From Nitrospirota bacterium (GTDB taxonomy: Bacteria; Nitrospirota; Thermodesulfovibrionia; Thermodesulfovibrionales; SM23-35): a stretch of 16,661 nucleotides of DNA. Of the stretch, positions 5,721 to 14,148 are shown in pieces. Numbering within the stretch: position 1 is the first letter of the stretch; each line of letters begins with the position of its first letter. The notes beneath the pieces are model-generated. The model searched no databases, had not been told where the DNA came from, and was given only the letters and a program-made list of their open reading frames with translations. Location: assembly GCA_029883145.1 (NCBI GenBank), contig JAOUJR010000006.1:1-16661 (forward strand), in the 5' to 3' direction. The translations under genes and the position numbers were made by a program.

Positions 5721-7241
5721 ATGTTACAACCGGATATAGAGAGTTTCAAATCTTTCTCATCAGAGGGGGATCTCATTCCTGTCTATAAGGAAATCCTTGC
5801 TGATACAGACACGCCTGTATCAGCAGCACTGAAACTCGGAGGTACACCTTCATTTTTACTTGAGAGCGTGGTCGGCGGTGAGAAGTGGGCGAGATATTCT
5901 TTTCTTGGTGCGAGACCTTTAATGGTTATTAAGAGTCGGGGGAATAAGATAGAAATAATTGATGAGACAACGGGGACAAAGATATTCGAAACAGAAGACC
6001 CGCTTGAGTTTATAAAAAGAGAGATTATCCAATATAAGCCGGTGAGCGTTACAGGATTGCCGAGGTTTTACGGTGGTCTCGTCGGCTATATAGGCTATGA
6101 CATGGTCAGATATTTTGAAAGTATTCCTGATGAGCATAAGCCAGGGCTTGAACTTCCTGACATGTTTTTTATGGTCTCAGACACAGTAGTGATATTTGAC
6201 AATCTGAAAGGGAAAATAAAGGTTGTTTCGAATGTCCATATTAAGAACAAATCTCCTGAAGAGGCATACAGAGAGGCTGAGAAAAAGATAGAAGAGATAA
6301 TCGAAAGGCTAAAACAGCCAACAGTCAGAAGTCAGGAGTCAAATCCCCCCATAACCCCCCTTACTAAAGGGGAGCAAGAGGGTATTAATAATTCGCCACT
6401 TTCTAAGTATGTTTCATCCTTTGTGACAAAAGAGTCATTTGAAAATGCAGTGCTCAGAGGAAAAGATTACATCATGTCAGGAGATGTAATTCAGGTTGTG
6501 CTCTCTCAGAGATTTGAACGTGAAACGTATGTTGACCCGTTCGATATATACAGGGCATTACGTGTCATTAATCCTTCACCTTATATGTATTATATTGATA
6601 CTGGTGATGCAAAGCTTGTGGGCTCATCCCCTGAGATACTGGTGAGGCTTGAAGGGAGAAAGGTAATCCTGAGGCCGATTGCGGGTACCCGAAAAAGAGG
6701 GGAGACAGAAGAAGAGGATTCGATTCTTGAGGAAGAACTTAAGAAAGACCCTAAAGAAATAGCGGAACATATAATGCTCGTTGACCTTGGAAGAAATGAT
6801 GTGGGAAGAGTTGCAGAGACAGGTTCTGTAAAGGTGACAGAATTGATGTGTGTTGAAAAGTATAGCCATGTGATGCACCTTGTCTCAAATGTTGAGGGCA
6901 TACTCAAGACTGGACTTGATGCCTTTGATGTCTTAAGGGCATGTTTTCCCGCAGGCACGGTTACAGGTGCCCCAAAAGTGAGGTCAATGGAGATTATAGA
7001 GGAGCTTGAGCCGTTGAGAAGGGGACCGTATGCAGGTGCAGTTGGATATGTAAGCTATTCAGGCAATATGGATACCTGTATAACCATCAGGACACTTGTG
7101 ATAAAAGACAACAAGGTATATGTTCAGGCAGGTGCGGGCATAGTGGCTGATTCTGTTCCTGATCGAGAGTATACCGAGACAGTGAACAAGGCAATGGGGA
7201 TGATGAGAGCAGTCGACATGGCGGAAAATGAATTAAGTTAA
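5721..7241 (+). CDS. trpE: anthranilate synthase component I (TrpE)
   Basis: A 506-residue enzyme that, with TrpG, converts chorismate and glutamine (or ammonia) to anthranilate, the first step of tryptophan synthesis. The N-terminal domain includes LLESVVGGEKWARYSFLG (residues 47-63); the LLES element belongs to the Trp feedback-inhibition site. The C-terminal chorismate-binding domain runs from about 235 and has SSPEILVR, RPIAGTRKRG, DLGRNDVGRV, FPAGTVTGAPKVRSMEII and the AGAGIVADS region, all typical. Residues about 203-225 in the interdomain linker come from repeat DNA (6324-6372). The ATG has only a weak GAG upstream, but the protein N-terminus aligns with the usual family start. trpG begins 14 nt after the stop. 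Confidence 0.96.
   Translation: MLQPDIESFKSFSSEGDLIPVYKEILADTDTPVSAALKLGGTPSFLLESVVGGEKWARYSFLGARPLMVIKSRGNKIEIIDETTGTKIFETEDPLEFIKREIIQYKPVSVTGLPRFYGGLVGYIGYDMVRYFESIPDEHKPGLELPDMFFMVSDTVVIFDNLKGKIKVVSNVHIKNKSPEEAYREAEKKIEEIIERLKQPTVRSQESNPPITPLTKGEQEGINNSPLSKYVSSFVTKESFENAVLRGKDYIMSGDVIQVVLSQRFERETYVDPFDIYRALRVINPSPYMYYIDTGDAKLVGSSPEILVRLEGRKVILRPIAGTRKRGETEEEDSILEEELKKDPKEIAEHIMLVDLGRNDVGRVAETGSVKVTELMCVEKYSHVMHLVSNVEGILKTGLDAFDVLRACFPAGTVTGAPKVRSMEIIEELEPLRRGPYAGAVGYVSYSGNMDTCITIRTLVIKDNKVYVQAGAGIVADSVPDREYTETVNKAMGMMRAVDMAENELS
6324..6372 (+). repeat. repeat-derived insertion inside trpE
   Basis: Period-7 units GTCAGAA, GTCAGGA, GTCAAAT (6324-6344) run directly into two C6 tracts (6345-6350 and 6355-6360) and a hairpin, CCCCTT (6357-6362) with AAGGGG (6367-6372) around ACTA. 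In frame it encodes the NPPITPLTKGE string, a kind of peptide that recurs where this C-rich palindromic repeat has entered genes in many bacteria. It lies between the two TrpE domains, where it is likely tolerated. Confidence 0.7.
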
Positions 7242-7255
7242 TGGAGAAAACTTGA

Positions 7256-7834
7256 ATGTTATTGATGATTGATAATTATGATTCATTTACCTATAACCTT
7301 GTCCAGTACATTGGAGAACTTGGTGAGGAAATAAAGGTTTTCAGGAATGACAAGATTACGATCCATGAGATAGAAAAGTTGAATCCGAAAAAGATTGTCA
7401 TCTCACCCGGACCCTGCACGCCAAAAGAGGCGGGTATCTCTGTAGAGCTGATAAGACATTTTGCTCATAAGATCCCTATCCTTGGCGTGTGCCTCGGCCA
7501 CCAATCCATAGGCGCTGCTTTTGGAGGAGAGATAATAGGAGCACCGAGGCTCATGCATGGAAAAATATCAATGATATCCCATGATGGGAATACCATATTC
7601 AAAAATCTTCCAAATCCATTTGAGGCTACAAGATATCATTCTCTTGTGATAAGGAGGGAAACTCTTCCTGATTGTCTCGAAATCACTGCATGGACGGATA
7701 TGGACGAGATAATGGGCGTCAGGCATAAGGAGTTTATTATAGAGGGTGTTCAGTTCCATCCGGAGTCTATACTTACAAAGGTTGGTAAGGACTTGTTGAA
7801 AAACTTTTTAAGAATCAGATGTCGAAATGATTAA
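7256..7834 (+). CDS. trpG: anthranilate synthase glutamine amidotransferase subunit (TrpG)
   Basis: A 192-residue class I glutamine amidotransferase that feeds ammonia to TrpE. The start matches the family ([18 protein letters not shown]). ISPGPCTP lies at 49-56, the nucleophile Cys79 is in [11 protein letters not shown], and the His168/Glu170 pair sits in VQFHPESIL; the triad is complete. The same family includes PabA, and a single TrpG often also serves folate synthesis; no second copy is visible here. A GGAG at 7243-7246 precedes the ATG by 9 nt. The gene follows trpE after 14 nt, and its last 8 bases overlap trpD (ATGATTAA), indicating coupled translation. Confidence 0.96.
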   Translation: MLLMIDNYDSFTYNLVQYIGELGEEIKVFRNDKITIHEIEKLNPKKIVISPGPCTPKEAGISVELIRHFAHKIPILGVCLGHQSIGAAFGGEIIGAPRLMHGKISMISHDGNTIFKNLPNPFEATRYHSLVIRRETLPDCLEITAWTDMDEIMGVRHKEFIIEGVQFHPESILTKVGKDLLKNFLRIRCRND

Positions 7835-8837
7835 AGAAGCTATTCATCCTCTTGTAAATGGCATTGACCTCTCTGAATCAGAGATGGCTGAATGCATGAA
7901 TGAGATAATGGAGGGGATGGCGACTAATGCACAGATTGGTGCATTTCTTACTGCGCTGAGGATTAAGGGTGAGACTGTTGAGGAAATAACAGGGGCTGCG
8001 AAGATTATGAAGAAAAAGGCAGTGAGCATCAAGGCGCCTGATGGAGTCTTTGACACATGTGGCACAGGTGGTGATATGTCACATACCTTTAATATCTCAA
8101 CAACGACAGCTCTTGTGGTCTCTGCAGCAGGCGTGCCCGTTGCAAAGCATGGAAACCGTTCTGTTTCGAGCCAGTGCGGAAGTGCTGATGTTCTTGAGGC
8201 ACTTGGTGTAAAAATAGATTTACAGCCTGAGAAGGTGGAAAAATGTCTTTTTGAGACAGGTTTTGGCTTTCTCTTTGCGCCTTTATTCCACCCTGCAATG
8301 AAATATGCGATAGGCCCGAGGAGAGAGATGGGCATAAGAACGATATTCAATATACTTGGTCCTCTCACAAATCCTGCAGGTGCAAAAAGGCAGATTGTCG
8401 GAGTATATGCAGATGCGCTCACAGAAATACTCGCAATGGTTCTCGGAAACCTTGGCTCGGTTGATGCATTGGTCATCCACGGAAACGACGGACTTGATGA
8501 GATAAGCGTTTCTGATTCCACAAAGGTTTCAAGGTTTAAAGAGGGAAAAGTTGAAAACTTCTCTCTCATGCCGGAAGATTTTGGTATCGAAAGAAATAAA
8601 ATTGAGCATATACGTGGTGGAAACAAAAATGACAATGTAATGATTATCCAATCTATTCTTAATGGTGAAAAAGGACCGAAGCGGGATATAGTGCTCATGA
8701 ATTCATCTGCTGCGCTTGTGGTTGCAGGAAAGACTGGAGATTTCAAGACTGCCATAGCCATGGCAGCAGATGCAATAGATTCAGGCAGGGCATCAAAGAA
8801 ACTTGAAGAGATAATAAAAATAAGTAATGCGCTATGA
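7827..8837 (+). CDS. trpD: anthranilate phosphoribosyltransferase (TrpD)
   Basis: A 336-residue enzyme that transfers phosphoribose from PRPP to anthranilate. Diagnostic segments are CGTGGD (78-83, PRPP-diphosphate binding), [18 protein letters not shown] (107-124, anthranilate and PRPP contacts) and [12 protein letters not shown] with the following [13 protein letters not shown]. Length is normal. The ATG overlaps the trpG stop by 8 bases. No trpC, trpF, trpB or trpA follows; instead a palindromic repeat and envelope genes come next, so the pathway is split in this genome or this is a three-gene unit. The A/T-rich tail after the stop has a T-run but no good stem, so I do not call a terminator. 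Confidence 0.96.
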   Translation: MIKEAIHPLVNGIDLSESEMAECMNEIMEGMATNAQIGAFLTALRIKGETVEEITGAAKIMKKKAVSIKAPDGVFDTCGTGGDMSHTFNISTTTALVVSAAGVPVAKHGNRSVSSQCGSADVLEALGVKIDLQPEKVEKCLFETGFGFLFAPLFHPAMKYAIGPRREMGIRTIFNILGPLTNPAGAKRQIVGVYADALTEILAMVLGNLGSVDALVIHGNDGLDEISVSDSTKVSRFKEGKVENFSLMPEDFGIERNKIEHIRGGNKNDNVMIIQSILNGEKGPKRDIVLMNSSAALVVAGKTGDFKTAIAMAADAIDSGRASKKLEEIIKISNAL

Positions 8838-8863
8838 AAAAAACACATTTTCTTTTTTTAGTT

Positions 8864-8956
8864 GTCATTGCGAGCCCCGATTTGTCGGGGCGTGGCAATC
8901 TAATGAGATTGCTTCGTCGCCCACCCGCCACTGGCAGGCGGACTCCTCGCAATGAC
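8864..8956. repeat. 93-bp compound palindromic intergenic element
   Basis: Outer arms GTCATTGCGAG (8864-8874) and CTCGCAATGAC (8946-8956) are perfect 11-bp complements. Nested inside are CCCCGA/TCGGGG (8875-8880 and 8885-8890), GCAATCT/AGATTGC (8895-8901 and 8906-8912) and CCGCC/GGCGG (8925-8929 and 8937-8941). The GTCATTGCGAG...CTCGCAATGAC frame is a familiar multicopy repeat type in several Gram-negative lineages. It lies between trpD and the gnnA-like gene and could fold in RNA, separating the two transcripts or stabilising the upstream one. Confidence 0.85.
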
Positions 8957-8996
8957 TGACTTTTCATTCATGTAGTAAGGTTTAAGAGGAGGGGAA

Positions 8997-9911
8997 TTGC
9001 CCGTTAGAGTAGGGGTTATCGGGATTGGCTATTTAGGCCAGCATCATGTGCGGATTTATTCTGAGCTTGAAGACGCAGAGCTTGTGGCTGTTGTTGATAT
9101 GGTTGAAAAGCGGGCTGACGCATTTGCAGTAAAATATGGGTGTGAGGCGTATTATGACTATAGAGATATTTTTAACAAGGTTGACGCACTGAGTATAGTA
9201 ACCCCTACAACAACCCACTATAGTATTGCCCTCGATTGCATCAGAGCAGGAAAAGATATACTTATAGAGAAGCCAGTAACAGTGAGTGTCAAAGAAGCTG
9301 ATGAACTTATTGCTGAGTCAGAAAAAAGCGGATGTATTATTCAGGTAGGTCATCTTGAACGTTACAATCCGGCTGTTCTTGCCGCATATGATATGGTAAG
9401 AGAACCGCGGTTCATCGAGGCAGAAAGGCTTTCACCTTTCCTTAATAGGGGGACAGACGTTGACGTCACACTCGATCTCATGATCCATGATGTAGATATA
9501 GTCCTAAGCCTTGTTTCTTCACCAGTAAAAGAGATAAAAGCAGTGGGAACAAGAGTTCTTACTGATAAAATTGATGTTGCAAAGGCATGGATTGAATTTG
9601 AAAATGGATGCATTGCCCTTTTTACCGCGAGCCGATTGTCACCTGAAAAACAGAGAAGGCTTAGAGTTTTTCAGAGAGATTCTTATTTGCTCCTTGATTA
9701 TCAGAATTGTGAGATAAGACACTATTTCAGAAGAGGGGAAGAGATATTGTCTGATACGATAAGACCTGAGAATAAAGAACCGCTGAAAGAAGAATTGAGA
9801 GATTTTATCATCTGTGTGGAGGAAAGGAAGAGGCCAAAGGTCTCTGCCGTTGAAGGAAGGGATGCGCTCAAGATTGCTTTAGATATCACAAAACAGATAA
9901 AGACAGGTTAA
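8997..9911 (+). CDS. gnnA: Gfo/Idh/MocA oxidoreductase, probable UDP-GlcNAc 3-dehydrogenase (GnnA)
   Basis: A 304-residue NAD(P)-dependent sugar dehydrogenase. The Rossmann motif GVIGIGYLGQHH has glycines at 9, 11 and 14. EKP is at 91-93 and D-x-x-x-H-D-x-D at 160-167, both standard for the family. The gene sits directly before a DegT aminotransferase and lpxB. In Acidithiobacillus and Leptospira, GnnA oxidises the 3-OH of UDP-GlcNAc and GnnB aminates it, giving UDP-GlcNAc3N for lipid A with amide-linked acyl chains. The context here fits that pathway. The main alternative is a WlbA-type dehydrogenase for an O-antigen sugar. The start is TTG with AGGAGG at 8987-8992, only 4 nt upstream (GAGGA gives 6). 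No other start fits the Rossmann fold. The family is certain; the specific role is inferred. Confidence 0.72.
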   Translation: MPVRVGVIGIGYLGQHHVRIYSELEDAELVAVVDMVEKRADAFAVKYGCEAYYDYRDIFNKVDALSIVTPTTTHYSIALDCIRAGKDILIEKPVTVSVKEADELIAESEKSGCIIQVGHLERYNPAVLAAYDMVREPRFIEAERLSPFLNRGTDVDVTLDLMIHDVDIVLSLVSSPVKEIKAVGTRVLTDKIDVAKAWIEFENGCIALFTASRLSPEKQRRLRVFQRDSYLLLDYQNCEIRHYFRRGEEILSDTIRPENKEPLKEELRDFIICVEERKRPKVSAVEGRDALKIALDITKQIKTG

Positions 9912-9928
9912 GGTTGAGGTTAAGGAGG
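9906..9928 (+). promoter_or_regulatory. hexamer tract merging into the gnnB ribosome-binding site
   Basis: GGTTAA (9906-9911), GGTTGA (9912-9917) and GGTTAA (9918-9923) run into GGAGG (9924-9928). The last part gives AAGGAGG 7 nt before the ATG at 9936, a strong site. The stop TAA of the upstream gene lies inside the first hexamer. Copy-number change in this tract would move the spacing between the two genes. Confidence 0.5.
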
Positions 9929-9935
9929 ATACGGA

Positions 9936-11027
9936 ATGATTCCGATGGTTGATTTGAAGAAGCAATTTCAGGAGATTAAAGATGAGGTATTTGAAGTTAT
10001 TACAAAGATACTCGAAAGCAGTCAGTATATACTTGGCCCGCATGTCTCTGCATTTGAAAGACAGGTAGCAGACTACCATAGTGTTCTTGAGGCAATAGGT
10101 GTTGCATCATGCACTGACGCACTTCACCTGTCAATTGATGCACTCGGTATTGGAAAGGGAGACGAGGTTATTACCACACCGTTTACTTTTTTTGCCACTG
10201 CTGAAGCAATTCTCTATACCGGCGCTCAACCTGTCTTTGTTGATATTGACCCTGACACATTTAATATAGACGTGACTCAGTTAGAGGAAAAAATAACGGA
10301 AAAGACAAAGGCGATTCTGCCTGTTCACCTTTTTGGCCATATGGCTGATATGGAAAAAATATCTGGTATCGCAAAAAAGTATGGCCTGAAGGTAATCGAA
10401 GATTGTGCCCAGTCTTTTGGTGCTGAATTAAACGGCAAAAAGGCCGGCAGTTTTGGAGATACGGGTTGTTTCAGTTTTTATCCCAGTAAAAATCTCGGTG
10501 GCTATGGAGATGGAGGGCTTATAATACTCAAAGACTCAGTAATGGCTGATACGATAAGGAAACTAAGAAATCATGGTTCAGGCCGTTCATATATACATGA
10601 GAGAATCGGAGTAAACAGCAGGCTGGATGAAATTCAGGCAGGTATCCTTCTTGTAAAGCTGAAACGCATAGACGATTACAATAGAAAAAGAAGGCAGAAG
10701 GCAGCTCTCTATAACGAACTCCTTTCTGATAAGGTAAAGTGCCCTGTTGAAAAAACCGGCGCATATCATGTGTACCACCAGTATACAATCATAAGCCAGA
10801 GAAGGGATGAAATCCAGAAACGATTGAAGGAGAACGGGTTTTCATCTGTGGTCTATTATCCCGTGCCGCTCCACCTGCAGGAGGCGCTCACATTTTTGGG
10901 TTATAAACAGGGAGATTTTCCTGTTGCTGAGAAGGCAGCCAGGGAAGTCCTTTCATTACCCATGTATCCTGAACTTGAAGAGTCGGCAATAATAAAGATA
11001 GCAGAGATAATCAGGGATGTGGTTTAG
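9936..11027 (+). CDS. gnnB: DegT/DnrJ/EryC1 aminotransferase, probable UDP-3-keto-GlcNAc aminotransferase (GnnB)
   Basis: A 363-residue PLP enzyme of the sugar-aminotransferase group (fold type I). The family start IPMVDLKKQFQEI is clear. Then come ASCTDALHLSIDALGIGKGDEVITTPFTFFATA, VIEDCAQSFGA with Asp156 for the PLP pyridine nitrogen, and FYPSKNLGGYGDGG with the Schiff-base Lys185. Paired with the preceding Gfo/Idh protein and followed by lpxB, it fits GnnB, which aminates the 3-keto sugar using glutamate. WlbC/WbpE-like O-antigen enzymes look very similar, so the exact substrate rests on context. The strong AAGGAGG is 7 nt upstream. The 245-bp space after it contains an inverted-repeat element. 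Confidence 0.75.
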   Translation: MIPMVDLKKQFQEIKDEVFEVITKILESSQYILGPHVSAFERQVADYHSVLEAIGVASCTDALHLSIDALGIGKGDEVITTPFTFFATAEAILYTGAQPVFVDIDPDTFNIDVTQLEEKITEKTKAILPVHLFGHMADMEKISGIAKKYGLKVIEDCAQSFGAELNGKKAGSFGDTGCFSFYPSKNLGGYGDGGLIILKDSVMADTIRKLRNHGSGRSYIHERIGVNSRLDEIQAGILLVKLKRIDDYNRKRRQKAALYNELLSDKVKCPVEKTGAYHVYHQYTIISQRRDEIQKRLKENGFSSVVYYPVPLHLQEALTFLGYKQGDFPVAEKAAREVLSLPMYPELEESAIIKIAEIIRDVV

Positions 11028-11068
11028 CTGCATAATACATTATTTAACCTGCCATTTACATAAAATGT

Positions 11069-11227
11069 AAGGCAGACATGCTGAAAAATCTCTGTAAAGC
11101 AACAAGATTTTATTATGATACACATGAATGCAAATTTAACTTTAAATGTATTTTGCATGAAGGCAGGCTGGCCAGTCTTAAGGGCTATATGGTGTTACTG
11201 ACAGAGCTTTTTCAGCACATCTGCCTT
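11069..11227. repeat. 159-bp element with 27-bp imperfect inverted ends (MITE-like or structured RNA)
   Basis: Left arm 11069-11095 and right arm 11201-11227 are complementary at 24 of 27 positions (mismatches at left 11077, 11078 and 11089). Inside, ATGCAAA (11128-11134) and TTTGCAT (11152-11158) form another stem. No ORF is present. Hexamers AAAATG lie just outside both ends (11062-11067 and 11230-11235), 1-2 nt from the arms, and may be a target duplication. This fits a non-autonomous inverted-repeat element; a long-stemmed RNA is the alternative. Confidence 0.7.
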
Positions 11228-11272
11228 TCAAAATGAGGGAAAATTATACAATATTAAGGTTAAGTTAAAGAT

Positions 11273-12418
11273 ATGGACACGGTTATGATAGTTACCGGCG
11301 AAAGTTCAGGTGAATTGTACGGCTCTCTCCTCGCAAAAGCACTAAAAACAAAATATCCTGATGTGCATATCATCGGAGTAGGTGGTGAAAGGATGAGTGA
11401 GGCAGGCGTCGAGCTTATCTCTGGTATATCAAGTGCCTTCGGGCTTTCAGAAGCAATTTCTTCTTTGAAAGCCATTAAAGATACATTCTCGAGAACTATT
11501 GATGCAATAAAAAAATTCTCTACAAAAGTTATTGTCCTTATCGACTACCCTGATTTTAATATCAAGGTAGCAAAAGTTGCGAAGAAAATGGGAGTAAAAA
11601 TCCTCTATTATGTTAGCCCGCAAGTCTGGGCTTGGCGTAAAGGGAGGGTGAAGACAATTTCAGAGATATCAGATCGGATTGCAGTGATTTTGCCGTTTGA
11701 GGAAGAGATTTATAAAGGTACTGGTGTACCATGTGAGTTTGTCGGGCATCCTGTCCTTGAAGAGATCGAATCACTGACACAAGACAGAGCTGTTCTCAAG
11801 GCTGCTCTCAAAGTAAATACCGATTCCAAAGTTCTTGCTCTTCTTCCCGGGAGCAGGTCACATGAATTAAAAAAACTCTTACCTGTTATCATGGACGTTG
11901 TAAAGAAGTTTAAAGCAGAGTTTCCGGATTATCATTATCAATTCATTGTTCCCATTGCTCCCAATATTAATATCAGCAAATATCAAACGTTTTTTGACAT
12001 GCTTCAAGATGAGGGGGTTGTTCTGACAAAGGAAAATGCCGTAAAGGTGCTTGCTGTATCAGACATGGCGGTTGTTGCATCTGGTACCGCAACACTTCAG
12101 GCTGCACTCCTTGAGGTTCCTATGGTGGTCATATATAAACTTTCTCCTCTTACCTACCATCTTGGAAGGCTTGTTATTGATGTCAAATATATCTCTCTGG
12201 TGAATCTTCTTTCCGGGAAAGGAGTTGTCCCTGAACTCATACAATACAGGGCAACTCCTGGAGAAATCATCAAAGAGCTCAAGAAAATTATGTTTGATAT
12301 GTACCATAGAGAAATGATGCTCAATTATTTCAGGCATATTAAAGAACTATTTTCTGGGAAGTATGCTTCTCAGCGGGTAGCACAGATGATTGTGGAGATG
12401 GCAGGATGGAAGCCCTGA
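11273..12418 (+). CDS. lpxB: lipid-A-disaccharide synthase (LpxB)
   Basis: A 381-residue GT19 glycosyltransferase that joins 2,3-diacyl-GlcN-1-P with UDP-2,3-diacyl-GlcN to make the lipid A disaccharide at the inner membrane face. Visible motifs are the N-terminal MIVTGESSGELYGSLLAKAL (family GEASGD, here with Glu for Asp), YYVSPQVWAWRKGRVKTI, FVGHPVLEEI, LLPGSRSHELKKLLPVI, ASGTATLQAALLEVPMVVIYK and the C-terminal SLVNLLSGKGVVPELIQ. Length is normal. The ATG has only a weak AAAG upstream. msbA starts inside its last 13 bases. If gnnAB work as proposed, the substrates would carry a 3-amino group. Confidence 0.96.
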   Translation: MDTVMIVTGESSGELYGSLLAKALKTKYPDVHIIGVGGERMSEAGVELISGISSAFGLSEAISSLKAIKDTFSRTIDAIKKFSTKVIVLIDYPDFNIKVAKVAKKMGVKILYYVSPQVWAWRKGRVKTISEISDRIAVILPFEEEIYKGTGVPCEFVGHPVLEEIESLTQDRAVLKAALKVNTDSKVLALLPGSRSHELKKLLPVIMDVVKKFKAEFPDYHYQFIVPIAPNINISKYQTFFDMLQDEGVVLTKENAVKVLAVSDMAVVASGTATLQAALLEVPMVVIYKLSPLTYHLGRLVIDVKYISLVNLLSGKGVVPELIQYRATPGEIIKELKKIMFDMYHREMMLNYFRHIKELFSGKYASQRVAQMIVEMAGWKP

Positions 12419-14145
12419 AGAGGATTATAAAACTCGTTCAACCCTATTGGGGAAGGGTTGTCCTTGCAGGAATTCTGAGTCTTATTATCTCAGGGATCAA
12501 TGGTGGACTTGCATGGCTTGTAAAACCTGCCCTTGACGGCATCTTCTTTGAAAAAAATGAAACGTTGCTGATTATTATGCCTCTTGCTGTCTTAGTGTTA
12601 TTCCTTTTGAGAGGATCATTCTTTTTCTGCCAGTCATATCTCATGCGTTCAATTGGAGCAAAAATTGTCAGAGATATGAGGAATAGACTCTTTGGACATT
12701 TAATGTATCTTCCCGTTGGGTACTATAAGAAGGAATCAACAGGTTCAACCCTTTCTCGAATTACGAATGATATAGGAATCTTGCAGAACCTGCTTGCCTA
12801 CTCGATAAAAGATCTGTTTGTTGAAAGTGCAACTGTTGTTGCGCTTCTTGCAGTTGCATTTTACCGAAGATGGGATCTTGCCCTTATGGCAATCACGGTG
12901 TTTCCCGCAGCACTCTATGGTGTAGGAAGGATCGGGAAGAGATTAAAAAATGTGAGCATAAAGGCACAGCAGAAGATTTCGATCATCACCGAGCATCTCA
13001 CTGAGAGCTTTGCAGGTATTAAAATGATAAAGGTGTTCGGCCGTGAAGGCGACACGGTGAATAGATTTAAGGATAAAAACCAGGACTTCTATAGAGAGAC
13101 AATGAGGTCAGTAAGACTGATAGAACTCACTTCCTTATTAATGGAAGTTGTCGGTGGACTTGGCATTGCCTTTGTTATCTGGTATGGTGGAAGGCTTGTG
13201 GTTACAGGAACCATGACTCCGGGTGAATTCTTTTCTTTTCTGACAGCAATATTTATGGTGTACACGCCAGCCAAAAGGCTTTCAAATGTGAATAACGGGA
13301 TACAGCAGGCAAGAGCATCACTCGAGAGAATATCTGAGATAGAGAATAAGGAACAGGAGAAAGACGGGAAAGTGATTATCCTCCCTATAAAAGAGGCTAT
13401 AGAATTTAGAAATGTCTCTTTTGTCTACCCGGGTGTAAGACATGAGGCATTAAAAGATATAACCCTCAAAGTGAAGAAAGGCGAAATAGTCGCTATTGTA
13501 GGGAAAAGTGGTGTAGGAAAGACCACACTGGTTGACCTTCTGCCAAGGTTTCATGACCCATCAGGTGGGTCAATTTATGTGGACGGTGTTGATATATCAG
13601 AAGCCTCATTGAAATCTCTGAGAGGACAGATAGGGGTTGTGAGCCAGGACATTATCCTTTTCAACGATATAGTAAGGAATAATATTGTGTTTGGCAAACC
13701 TGATGCAGATGAAGATGAGATTGTGAATGCTGCAAAGTCGGCCTTTGCACATGAATTTATTATAGAATTTCCTCAGAGATATGAAACAATTATAGGTGAA
13801 GGGGGAGTGAGGCTTTCTGGTGGCGAAAGACAAAGGATTTCCATAGCCCGTGCGATTCTGAAAAACCCTCCAATTCTCATACTCGATGAAGCGACATCAT
13901 CCCTGGATACTCACTCCGAGATGATGGTGCAGAAGGCACTCGGAAATCTTATGGAAAACAGAACCACCTTTGTAATTGCCCATAGACTCTCTACAATCAG
14001 ACGTGCGACAAAAATCGTTGTCCTTGATAAAGGAAGAATTGTTGAGACAGGAACACATGATGAACTCATTGAGAGGGGCGGTATTTATAAGAAACTGTAT
14101 GAACTGCAGTTCAGTGCCCAGGAAGTAGATATATCGCTATTATAG
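12406..14145 (+). CDS. msbA: lipid A export ABC transporter, ATP-binding/permease (MsbA)
   Basis: A 579-residue ABC half-transporter, acting as a homodimer to flip lipid A-core across the inner membrane. Residues 1-310 are the six-helix membrane domain (hydrophobic runs near 17-35, 56-72, 138-152, 158-175 and 246-262). The nucleotide-binding domain shows Walker A GKSGVGKTT (366-374), Q-loop Gln414, signature LSGGERQ (470-476), Walker B LILDE (491-495) and H-loop His526. Length equals that of E. coli MsbA (582). Placement between lpxB and waaA supports lipid A rather than drug export. It overlaps lpxB by 13 bases, and waaA begins 3 bases after its stop. Confidence 0.92.
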   Translation: MEALKRIIKLVQPYWGRVVLAGILSLIISGINGGLAWLVKPALDGIFFEKNETLLIIMPLAVLVLFLLRGSFFFCQSYLMRSIGAKIVRDMRNRLFGHLMYLPVGYYKKESTGSTLSRITNDIGILQNLLAYSIKDLFVESATVVALLAVAFYRRWDLALMAITVFPAALYGVGRIGKRLKNVSIKAQQKISIITEHLTESFAGIKMIKVFGREGDTVNRFKDKNQDFYRETMRSVRLIELTSLLMEVVGGLGIAFVIWYGGRLVVTGTMTPGEFFSFLTAIFMVYTPAKRLSNVNNGIQQARASLERISEIENKEQEKDGKVIILPIKEAIEFRNVSFVYPGVRHEALKDITLKVKKGEIVAIVGKSGVGKTTLVDLLPRFHDPSGGSIYVDGVDISEASLKSLRGQIGVVSQDIILFNDIVRNNIVFGKPDADEDEIVNAAKSAFAHEFIIEFPQRYETIIGEGGVRLSGGERQRISIARAILKNPPILILDEATSSLDTHSEMMVQKALGNLMENRTTFVIAHRLSTIRRATKIVVLDKGRIVETGTHDELIERGGIYKKLYELQFSAQEVDISLL

Positions 14146-14148
14146 ATT

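Noticed and set aside
7844..8848. 334-codon open frame on the minus strand opposite trpD
   Set aside because: It is a Ser/Ala/Pro-rich shadow of trpD. The plus frame has all TrpD motifs and normal length.
8838..8863. Rho-independent terminator after trpD
   Set aside because: There is a T-run but only an A/T self-pairing stem; the GC-rich stems come after it and have no T-run.
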